NCBI GenBank assembly: GCA_003557965.1
Contig: PWND01000213.1
Location: 1-5,110, forward strand
Reading direction: 5' to 3'
Length of the DNA stretch: 5,110 nt
Origin: Bacteroidales bacterium
Lineage (GTDB): Bacteria; Bacteroidota; Bacteroidia; Bacteroidales; UBA7960
A model generated the notes under the pieces. That model did no database searches. It saw only the letters and a list, made by a program, of their open reading frames with translations, and was not told the DNA's origin. A program made the translations under genes and the position numbers. Shown here piece by piece: positions 1 to 5,110 of the stretch (its first letter is position 1; each line of letters opens with the position of its first letter).

Positions 1-564
1 TGCTTCTTTTTTTCCAAATATATTTGTTGAAGTAGGCTTATAAAGCAAGTCTCTGTCAATAGAAAGCTTTGATATAGCTTTGTTGAAATAAAAAGAGGTC
101 TCATCTACAAGGAAAACCCTTTTATTATTTTCTTCAATAAAAGGTTCTTCTTTAATTTGATTTTTTATAATATCAGCGAAAATACGTTCTCCATCACCTA
201 TAACCACATCAACACAATTAAGAGACTTCCATTTAATGATTAGCTTATACAAAGCTTTAGTTGACAAGCCACCAACAATAAAATGGCATTCAAAATCAAT
301 ACTCTCTACTAGGTTTTTAACTAGTTCATAATTAGTGGAAAAAATATTGATACCAACATATTTAGGTTTTAAGATACGGAGTTGGTTTTTTAATTCATCA
401 ATTGATATGTTTTCATTATATGCATCAATAATACGAACATCAAATTTTTGTTCAATTAAATAAGTTGCAATATAACCTAAGCCAATAGGAGGTATGATAT
501 AGGGAGGAGATTTTTTTTCCCCATTTTTGTAAAACAGAGGAGTATTAATCAAAACACTATGCAT
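1..564 (-). CDS. B12-binding-domain radical SAM protein, N-terminal part (runs off left edge)
   Basis: The 188 visible residues form a cobalamin-binding-type Rossmann domain as found at the N terminus of B12-dependent radical SAM enzymes (BchE-like group). Seen: PPIGLGYIATYL at residues 25-36, the strand FDVRIIDAY at 41-49, KPKYVGINIF at 66-75, the glycine turn FIVGG at 95-99, and IGDGER at 122-127, which matches the usual V-G-E/D-G-E motif. The segment SIDRDLLYK near residue 168 is the typical linker before the radical SAM core. The CxxxCxxC cluster motif would lie beyond the left edge and is not visible. The classical DxHxxG cobalamin motif is absent, as is normal in this family. The start is the ATG at 564, 9 bases after the stop of the membrane-protein gene, so it is probably the fourth gene of the operon. 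Substrate unknown; such enzymes often methylate or rearrange unactivated carbons. Family call is firm, role open. Confidence 0.9.
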   Translation of the reverse strand, partial: MHSVLINTPLFYKNGEKKSPPYIIPPIGLGYIATYLIEQKFDVRIIDAYNENISIDELKNQLRILKPKYVGINIFSTNYELVKNLVESIDFECHFIVGGLSTKALYKLIIKWKSLNCVDVVIGDGERIFADIIKNQIKEEPFIEENNKRVFLVDETSFYFNKAISKLSIDRDLLYKPTSTNIFGKKEA

Positions 565-573
565 AAGCTTGAA

Positions 574-1347
574 TTAACTGTTTTGTTCATAGAACATTTT
601 ATACTTATCAATATCTACTTGGCTTGGCAAAATTGCTAATGACCAGATGAGCTTCCAAATATTAGTATAAAGTGCACCTTTTTCATTAGCCGTATCTGTT
701 GCAATAGCTTTATATTTTTTAGTGCTATGTTTTTTAAATATTAGTAATTTCTGCACTCCTTTTTCTACAAACAGTCTTCCTCGAATTCTTAGGTCTGCTT
801 CATCTGGATTGTAAAATTTTAATTCAACGATATCCCCAAAATCAGAAATAATTTTCCCATAACGAATTTTTGTTTCTTCTTGTACAGGAGTCTCGCATAA
901 GACATATATTTTGTTGAAATTCTTGTCTTTTAATGCCTTATATTGTTCGTTTTCTTCGATGTTTTTTGGAGCAGCACCAAAAAAACTTAAATCTCCACCA
1001 AGTAATTTTATTTCATTTCTGTCAGCAAGCAATGTATGTTTATTGATTATTTTATTTAGTCTTTTAGGAGTCATGTATCTTCTTATTAAAGGTAATTTTA
1101 TAGATATAATTATTATTGTTACTCCCAAAATAAATGATAATGGAATAAGCAACTTCGTTAATAAATTATCTATATTATCTGTACAATAATAATAAATTGA
1201 AAATATTACAACCATTAAGCCAAAGAAAAATAATATGAGCTTAATAAATATATTGGGTCTGTTAATAAAAAAGGCATTGCATAAAAAGCCCAATAATAAG
1301 CCTATGCTCGAAGATGTAAGTAAATACAAAATAGATGTGTTTTCCAT
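574..1347 (-). CDS. Three-TM membrane protein with cytosolic domain of uncertain family
   Basis: A 257-aa protein I do not recognise as a named family. Three hydrophobic stretches at about residues 6-28, 33-54 and 62-88 are likely membrane helices. The RR at 89-90 and following basic residues suggest that the C-terminal domain (about 90-257) faces the cytoplasm. That domain opens with IKLLGGDLSFFG (113-124), continues with the strand KIYVLCETP, then ELKFYNPDEADLRIRGRLF and a following strand KLLIFKK, and ends in a tryptophan-containing helix (NIWKLIWSLA). This strand order is reminiscent of phospholipase D-like folds, but the HxK motif expected after LRIRGRLF is missing, so either the resemblance is wrong or the domain is catalytically dead. 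There is no signal peptidase or lipobox site. It starts 8 bases after the PIN gene stop with no visible Shine-Dalgarno, and lies in the same operon. As a membrane anchor or sensor beside a predicted toxin it could be an effector; that is inference. Confidence 0.85.
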   Translation of the reverse strand: MENTSILYLLTSSSIGLLLGFLCNAFFINRPNIFIKLILFFFGLMVVIFSIYYYCTDNIDNLLTKLLIPLSFILGVTIIIISIKLPLIRRYMTPKRLNKIINKHTLLADRNEIKLLGGDLSFFGAAPKNIEENEQYKALKDKNFNKIYVLCETPVQEETKIRYGKIISDFGDIVELKFYNPDEADLRIRGRLFVEKGVQKLLIFKKHSTKKYKAIATDTANEKGALYTNIWKLIWSLAILPSQVDIDKYKMFYEQNS

Positions 1348-1355
1348 AGTTTTAA

Positions 1356-1874
1356 TTATTTATTTAAGTTTCTAATTGTTTTTATCATAGCTTTTGTTTC
1401 TTTAATTGGTGTCCTTTCATTTATCTCCATGTATTCATTAAGTTTGATAATAGCCGCATCACCACTAATTAATGCATTCTCAAAAAGTTTATAAATGACA
1501 CCCAAAATACCCATAACATCAACTAAGTATTGTGACGCAATCTTTCTTAAGCTTTTGTCTGAAGTTATTAATACTGCATTTAACCTAATTGAAAGCTCTA
1601 AAATTGAGCAGTCTGAATAACTCAATACGGAGTGTTTGTTTACAAATGATATTATTTGAGATAATTCAGCATTTTTATCTATGGCTAATTTGCCAGAGTG
1701 AATGTACTGATCAATTATTTTTTTCTGTTCTGTTTTAGTAAACTCATTATAAATGTTTAGGCTTGTAATAAATTCATTATCCTGTTCAAAAAACTTTTCT
1801 ATAAGATTTAAATCAATTAAATCAAACAAAACGCAGGCATCATTAATCAAGATTTTTGCTTTATGTTCCAACAT
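1356..1874 (-). CDS. PIN-domain protein, predicted RNase toxin
   Basis: A 172-aa protein with the pattern of a PIN-domain ribonuclease (metal-dependent, usually RNA-cleaving). The four acidic positions expected in the active site can be matched: D12 in ILINDACVLFDLI, E44 in SLNIYNEF, D88 in VLSYSDCSILELS and D106 in AVLITSDKSLRKIA. The last stretch, a hydrophobic strand followed by TSD and a helix, is the most characteristic. About 40 residues follow the core (helices rich in K, E and I), longer than a minimal VapC. The ATG directly follows the stop codon of the XRE-ImmA/IrrE gene (TAAATG), and AGAAAGG lies 8 bases upstream inside that gene, a fair ribosome binding site for this phylum; translational coupling is likely. 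Upstream regulator plus abutting PIN gene is a toxin-antitoxin arrangement, with this protein as toxin candidate. Family assignment is by motif only. Activity and target RNA are unknown. Confidence 0.82.
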   Translation of the reverse strand: MLEHKAKILINDACVLFDLIDLNLIEKFFEQDNEFITSLNIYNEFTKTEQKKIIDQYIHSGKLAIDKNAELSQIISFVNKHSVLSYSDCSILELSIRLNAVLITSDKSLRKIASQYLVDVMGILGVIYKLFENALISGDAAIIKLNEYMEINERTPIKETKAMIKTIRNLNK

Positions 1875-2939
1875 TTATTTAACCTTTCTTAATGATTTAA
1901 TATCAACATTTAGCAAATATGCAGCTTTACTTATACTAATAATCTCTTCTGATAATGCCCTGTTTACCAGTTGTTCAAGACAGCTTACACCTTCTTCTTC
2001 ATAAAAATTACCCGGCTCCTTTTTTTTTCCATAAGTTTTCGATAAATAAACTGACCATCTTTTATAATAAGTTTCGTTTATTATATTCATCTGCCTGAGT
2101 CTGAATAAAATTGCCCTAATAGAAACTCCGTAAAACTCTTTAATAGAAATCAATTCTTTAATACTTATGTAATTACGGTAATTTCCCCCAATCATATCAA
2201 TCAACATATTTGAAGGTAATAAGAAACAGCTAGCAAATTTATGACATAGCAGTTCAATTTCTTTTGGGGTTTTCTGTAGATTCTTGTCAAAATTTAGCAA
2301 AATATGACCTAATTCATGTAAAATGGTAAAACGCATTCTTTCATGGGATTTATCTTTTATATTTATAACTACAACAGGAATATTATTATTAGTTAAAATT
2401 GAAGCTCCGTCAAAGTTGTCATTGTGATCAAGCCTATACACTTTTACTCCTTTTAGTTCAAGTAATTTGCTTATTTGAGGTATGGGTTGAGATCCTAATT
2501 CCCATACTTTTCTTAATACTTTAGCTGCATTTTCAGCATCTTCTAAATTTTTTATTACTAAATCGTTAACAGGGTTTTTAAAGTTTATGTCAATGCCCAG
2601 AATGTTTTCTATTTCCGAATACCTTTCTATATAATCCCTGGCTTTTTCAATAATTGATTCTTCATATGACTTGGTTAAACTGATGTTTTTTCTAAAACAT
2701 ACGGGGTTAAGCTCAATTGAAATCTTCCTAAAAAAATAGTCGGGCTTTAAGTTTAAAGCAGCAGAGATTTTATTCAACATCTCATCAGATGGCATCATTA
2801 ACCCTTGCTCATATTTGTTTAATGATTGTTTGCTTACCAGTCCTTCCAGCTTATCAGATAAGCCTTGTAATGACATTCCTGCCATTTTTCTGGCAAGCTT
2901 CAACCTTCCACTTAATATGTTTTTATCAGTATTTTCCAT
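1875..2939 (-). CDS. XRE helix-turn-helix / ImmA-IrrE zinc metallopeptidase fusion
   Basis: A 354-aa protein of the long XRE-ImmA/IrrE family (COG2856, DUF955 type). Residues 10-68 form an XRE DNA-binding domain (LKLARKMAGMSLQGLSDKL, then NKYEQGLMMPSDEML). Residues 80-125 match the linker typical of this family (FRK..SLTKSYEE, YSEIENILGID). The peptidase domain spans about 135-285: the zinc motif HELGH is at 208-212 and E229 in IELLCHKFASCFLLP is the probable third ligand, so the catalytic set looks complete. The C terminus has a second small helix-turn-helix-like element (SKAAYLLNVDIKSLRKVK). Relatives such as ImmA and IrrE/DdrO-cleaving proteases cut XRE repressors to switch on mobile-element or stress genes. 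Here repressor and protease are one chain, so the protein probably represses its own operon and may be the antitoxin or regulator of the PIN protein. It is the first gene of the operon. The ATG at 2939 begins the family-typical N terminus; no Shine-Dalgarno is seen. Confidence 0.93.
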   Translation of the reverse strand: MENTDKNILSGRLKLARKMAGMSLQGLSDKLEGLVSKQSLNKYEQGLMMPSDEMLNKISAALNLKPDYFFRKISIELNPVCFRKNISLTKSYEESIIEKARDYIERYSEIENILGIDINFKNPVNDLVIKNLEDAENAAKVLRKVWELGSQPIPQISKLLELKGVKVYRLDHNDNFDGASILTNNNIPVVVINIKDKSHERMRFTILHELGHILLNFDKNLQKTPKEIELLCHKFASCFLLPSNMLIDMIGGNYRNYISIKELISIKEFYGVSIRAILFRLRQMNIINETYYKRWSVYLSKTYGKKKEPGNFYEEEGVSCLEQLVNRALSEEIISISKAAYLLNVDIKSLRKVK

Positions 2940-2948
2940 TTTGTTTTT

Positions 2949-2985
2949 GTTGACAAACTTACAAAACTATATTTGGTTTGTCAAC
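2949..2985. promoter_or_regulatory. Inverted-repeat operator candidate for the XRE regulator
   Basis: A perfect 10-bp inverted repeat: GTTGACAAAC at 2949-2958 and GTTTGTCAAC at 2976-2985, with 17 bases between. The arm centres are 27 bp apart. Each arm is itself partly symmetric (GTTnnnnAAC). The right arm covers the -33 element and the left arm the -7 element of the leftward promoter, so a bound protein would block RNA polymerase. The adjacent XRE-ImmA/IrrE protein is the natural candidate ligand (autoregulation is common in this class). The repeat is directly seen; the binding is inferred. Confidence 0.65.
2954..2985 (-). promoter_or_regulatory. Predicted promoter of the leftward four-gene operon
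   Basis: On the minus strand a GTTG (-33 position, plus coordinates 2982-2985) is followed after 20 bases by TAAGTTTG (2954-2961). This fits the Bacteroidota TTTG/TTG - 19-21 bp - TAnnTTTG consensus. A second TAnnTTTG match (TAGTTTTG, about 9 bases upstream of the first) has a worse spacing of 12 to the same -33 element. Transcription would begin near 2947-2948, giving a leader of only about 8-10 A-rich bases before the ATG at 2939, with no Shine-Dalgarno. Both elements sit inside the arms of an inverted repeat. Confidence 0.7.
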
Positions 2986-3019
2986 CTTTTTGTTATTTTT
3001 TTTTAAAAGTGGCTATTTA

Positions 3020-3043
3020 TTCCACAGGGTCAACCCTCTGGAA
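3020..3043. repeat. 24-bp imperfect palindrome in the divergent control region
   Basis: The arms TTCCACAGGGT (3020-3030) and ACCCTCTGGAA (3033-3043) pair at 10 of 11 positions around a 2-base centre. The 2-base loop and the position between two divergent promoters argue against a terminator and for a protein-binding site. Its centre contains GTCAAC (3029-3034), the same core and orientation as the operator arm at 2980-2985, 49 bp away, so it may be an additional regulator site. It is the most GC-rich patch of the intergenic region. Confidence 0.55.
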
Positions 3044-3050
3044 AAAATAC

Positions 3051-3081
3051 GTTATTCGGCGTAAAAAAATTTGTATATTTG
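3051..3081 (+). promoter_or_regulatory. Possible promoter of the NERD pseudo-helicase gene
   Basis: TATATTTG at 3074-3081 is an exact TAnnTTTG -7 element on the plus strand. The -33 position (about 3051-3054, GTTA) is a poor match to TTTG, so the promoter may be weak or need an activator. Transcription would start near 3087, leaving a leader of about 70 bases that holds a 16-bp palindrome. Confidence 0.45.
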
Positions 3082-3115
3082 ATAGTTTTACTAGAACTTT
3101 CGAACGTTGTATGTG

Positions 3116-3131
3116 TTTTAGCATGCTAAAA
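3116..3131. promoter_or_regulatory. Perfect 16-bp palindrome in the leader of the NERD gene
   Basis: TTTTAGCATGCTAAAA reads the same on both strands and lies downstream of the predicted -7 element, ending 25 bases before the ATG at 3157. A perfect dyad without a loop is more likely a dimeric-protein operator than an RNA hairpin. A weaker dyad lies just upstream at 3095-3108 (AAC-N-TTCGAA-N-GTT). Neither shares the GTTGAC core, so a different protein may bind here. Confidence 0.5.
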
Positions 3132-3156
3132 AAGCCAATAACACAAAAGAATACAG

Positions 3157-5110
3157 ATGTCTTTAACAATAAAACATAACAGAGCTGAACACACTCACGA
3201 AAACGAACAATTTCGAAGGATTGCCAAGTCATTAAAGTTACTTTTTGACAAGCAAAAATGGTCTGGTCTGCTGATTGGCAACCCATTTAATGACAACTAT
3301 TCCCGATTCCGTCCTGATGGAATTTTACTCTATGATCATGGCCTTATAATTATTGACCTTAAGGCTTATTCAGGCAATATAAGGTTGCCCCCTAATAAAA
3401 CTGAATTCGAAAATACAGCTTGGTATTCAGAATCCGAAACAGATAAAAAGAGAACACTGATAAAAGCAGGAAATCGCTTTATTAATCCTTTCAAACAGCT
3501 TCACTCATACCGCGAAGCTTTTAAGGAAATTGTAGCAAATGAGCTTGGCCTGAAAGGTGAAATAAAAAAATCTAGAACTTGTACGCTAAATATTTTTTCA
3601 GGACCAATCACCATTCAAAATCAAATACCGAGAGAGATACCCTACTATAAATTGGTACAGGAATCCGACTTAGGTACTATGCTCTATGATTATACCAGCG
3701 AAAACAGCTTCTCCGAAGAAATAGCTAATGCCTTGAGCATAATTTTCAATGCGGAAGAATGGCAGGAGCATATTGAAATGCCTTCACCTAAATCTAAGAT
3801 TGAGCGCACTATTGAGATTGATGCGGATGTAGAACAATCAATTGAAGAATTCTTGAAAACTGATGAAAGTGGAATTTTCGTATTGGAGTCCATGTCATCA
3901 CATGATCGTGATGAATGGATTGAGCATATTCTTTCTAAATCGGAGGACTATGAAATTCCACAGATTGAAACCTGGATTCATTCAGCACGAATAAGCAGGA
4001 AAGTATCGAATCGAATGGGGATTGAATTGCAAAGCCTTTACAATACCATTTACGGCGGTGCTCCTAAGAGATTAAACATCGAGGAATCTGACTCGGAAGA
4101 GAAACAATACGAAGAACAACTTCAGGAGATTATTCCGATTCGAACTGATGACACCATTGATGAGTCAGCCGTAATCATTCTTCATGAAGCACATTTAGTA
4201 AGTCGCAGTTTACATCAGTCTGAATTGCTTCGCTTTGGTACCGGCAGACTTCTTGAAGACTTGCTTACTTTTCTAAATCTGAATGAAAATAAACGCAAAC
4301 TGATATGTGTTGGCGATCCTTATTCTCTCACATATGGGAAGGACACAGATTCAGCAATTAACATCAATACATTAGCTGAAAATTTCTCAGGCTCAATCAA
4401 ACACTTTCGAAAAGAATTGCCACTAGAAGGCTTTGAAGGCAAAATGAAGTTGCGAGTAGCATTGGCTAAAGGAATTGAAAGTCAGTTGTTCAATAATCTT
4501 CAATATCCCTGGACTGATGTTGATTTGAAACAGATAACAAAGGAAGGTGTGCCAAATTATCTATCAGAATGGTTTAGCAAGCCACTGGATTCTGAGCCAG
4601 ATTACACTGTAATGGTTTATTCAAATAAGGATGCTAAAAAAATCAATCAGTGGGTCAAGAACCATTGTCTAAAAAACGGAAAAGACCTTTCAAAAAACGA
4701 CCTCTTATTGCTAAACAATAATGTTAACATTCCTGATGAAACAGGTTTTGGCCAACCAGCCAAATTATATAATGGTATGTTTCTTTTGGTTGAGTCAGTC
4801 GGTGAAACCGTAAGCAAGCCTATTCCATTAAGGCAAAGTAAGAAGCCGATTGTTTTAAACTTCACTAAAATTCAGGTGAAATGTTTGAGTTTGTCATTCC
4901 GGTTAAATGCTGAAGTATATATGCTTGATAATTTTTTTAACAGTGAAGCTGGGCTTTCTAAAGAAGAACAAATTGCCTTTCGTGTTTTTGTCAATATGCA
5001 GGTTAATGATTTAATGAATCAGGTACCTTTTGAAAAATCTCATGAGTTCATTCAACTCCAGCAAGATAAGTATTATAAATCCGGTTTGGAAAATGAAACC
5101 AAGCTAAAAA
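3157..5110 (+). CDS. NERD nuclease domain fused to a degenerate SF1 helicase (runs off right edge)
   Basis: 651 codons without a stop, open at the right edge. The ATG at 3157 is the only reasonable start: an in-frame TAA lies at 3139-3141. Residues about 15-125 form a NERD (nuclease-related) domain with a PD-(D/E)xK-like core: FRPDGILL (D54), LIIIDLKAYSG (D67, K69) and the family-typical NPFKQLHSYR (110-119). From about 225 on, the layout is that of a UvrD/Pif1-like SF1 helicase, but key motifs are altered. Where GxxGxGKT is expected (239-254) it reads GIFVLESMSSHDRDEW. Walker B is ILHEAH (341-346) instead of DEAH. Motif III is VGDPYSL (385-391) with S for Q. The motif IV region (420-435) lacks the usual VVRQ. 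Structural landmarks persist (TIYGG at 297-301, YSNKDAKKIN at 488-497, LYNGMF at 537-542). It is probably a nuclease with an ATPase-dead helicase scaffold. NERD-helicase proteins act in phage defence (Nhi), so a defence role is plausible but inferred. Confidence 0.88.
   Translation, partial: MSLTIKHNRAEHTHENEQFRRIAKSLKLLFDKQKWSGLLIGNPFNDNYSRFRPDGILLYDHGLIIIDLKAYSGNIRLPPNKTEFENTAWYSESETDKKRTLIKAGNRFINPFKQLHSYREAFKEIVANELGLKGEIKKSRTCTLNIFSGPITIQNQIPREIPYYKLVQESDLGTMLYDYTSENSFSEEIANALSIIFNAEEWQEHIEMPSPKSKIERTIEIDADVEQSIEEFLKTDESGIFVLESMSSHDRDEWIEHILSKSEDYEIPQIETWIHSARISRKVSNRMGIELQSLYNTIYGGAPKRLNIEESDSEEKQYEEQLQEIIPIRTDDTIDESAVIILHEAHLVSRSLHQSELLRFGTGRLLEDLLTFLNLNENKRKLICVGDPYSLTYGKDTDSAININTLAENFSGSIKHFRKELPLEGFEGKMKLRVALAKGIESQLFNNLQYPWTDVDLKQITKEGVPNYLSEWFSKPLDSEPDYTVMVYSNKDAKKINQWVKNHCLKNGKDLSKNDLLLLNNNVNIPDETGFGQPAKLYNGMFLLVESVGETVSKPIPLRQSKKPIVLNFTKIQVKCLSLSFRLNAEVYMLDNFFNSEAGLSKEEQIAFRVFVNMQVNDLMNQVPFEKSHEFIQLQQDKYYKSGLENETKLK

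Noticed and set aside
911..1189. Plus-strand ORF of 92 codons
   Set aside because: It lies entirely antisense to the membrane-protein gene, whose membrane segments explain its hydrophobic translation.
1753..2004. Plus-strand ORF of 83 codons
   Set aside because: Antisense to the PIN and XRE-ImmA/IrrE genes, no recognisable domain and no promoter or ribosome binding site seen.
3020..3043. The imperfect palindrome read as a transcription terminator
   Set aside because: It lies between two divergent starts, where no transcript needs to end, its loop would be only 2 bases, and no U-tract follows directly on either strand.
2815..3179. Two overlapping short plus-strand ORFs (2815-3006 and 2973-3179)
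   Set aside because: They cover the start of the XRE gene and the control region. Their translations are low-complexity or domain-free, and the second overlaps the NERD start out of frame.
3017..3286. Minus-strand ORF of 89 codons over the control region and the NERD start
   Set aside because: It overlaps the divergent promoters, palindromes and the first codons of the NERD gene on the opposite strand, and its product resembles no family.
3690..3893. Minus-strand ORF of 67 codons
   Set aside because: Antisense shadow of the NERD pseudo-helicase frame with no family resemblance.
4647..4865. Minus-strand ORF of 72 codons
   Set aside because: Antisense to the NERD pseudo-helicase frame; no domain or start signal.
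3157..5110. The NERD-helicase gene as a pseudogene
   Set aside because: The frame is open for 651 codons with normal-looking protein composition. The changes are substitutions in ATPase motifs, not frameshifts or stops.

Overview
The window looks like accessory DNA from a member of the Bacteroidota. It is AT-rich, both divergent promoters carry the TAnnTTTG -7 element typical of that phylum, and most starts lack a clear Shine-Dalgarno sequence. No rRNA, tRNA, CRISPR array, insertion sequence or transposase was seen. All genes are either tightly packed in one leftward operon or belong to one long rightward gene.

Left part, minus strand (2939 down to 1): a four-gene operon with intergenic gaps of 0, 8 and 9 bases. 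In transcription order it encodes (1) a 354-aa fusion of an XRE helix-turn-helix DNA-binding domain to an ImmA/IrrE-type zinc metallopeptidase; (2) a 172-aa PIN-domain protein whose ATG directly follows the stop of gene 1; (3) a 257-aa protein with three predicted N-terminal membrane segments and a cytosolic domain of uncertain family; and (4) the first 188 residues of a B12-binding-domain radical SAM protein that runs off the left edge. Genes 1 and 2 have the layout of a toxin-antitoxin module (regulator/protease first, predicted RNase second). Genes 3 and 4 appear to be co-transcribed additions.

Control region (2940-3156): 217 bases separate the two divergent transcription units. They hold a perfect 10-bp inverted repeat whose arms contain the -33 and -7 elements of the leftward promoter, a 24-bp imperfect palindrome carrying a third copy of the same GTTGAC core, a rightward -7 element, and a perfect 16-bp palindrome in the leader of the rightward gene. 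The XRE protein is the obvious candidate to bind the first of these and repress its own operon.

Right part, plus strand (3157 to the right edge): the first 651 codons of a NERD nuclease-domain protein fused to a UvrD/Pif1-like superfamily 1 helicase region. The reading frame is intact, but the helicase part has lost the Walker A motif, the Walker B aspartate, the motif III glutamine and the usual motif IV arginine. It therefore looks like a pseudo-helicase attached to an apparently intact nuclease domain. NERD-helicase proteins are known in phage defence (Nhi). Together with the toxin-antitoxin-like operon this suggests a defence or stress-response locus; that role is inference, not shown by the sequence.
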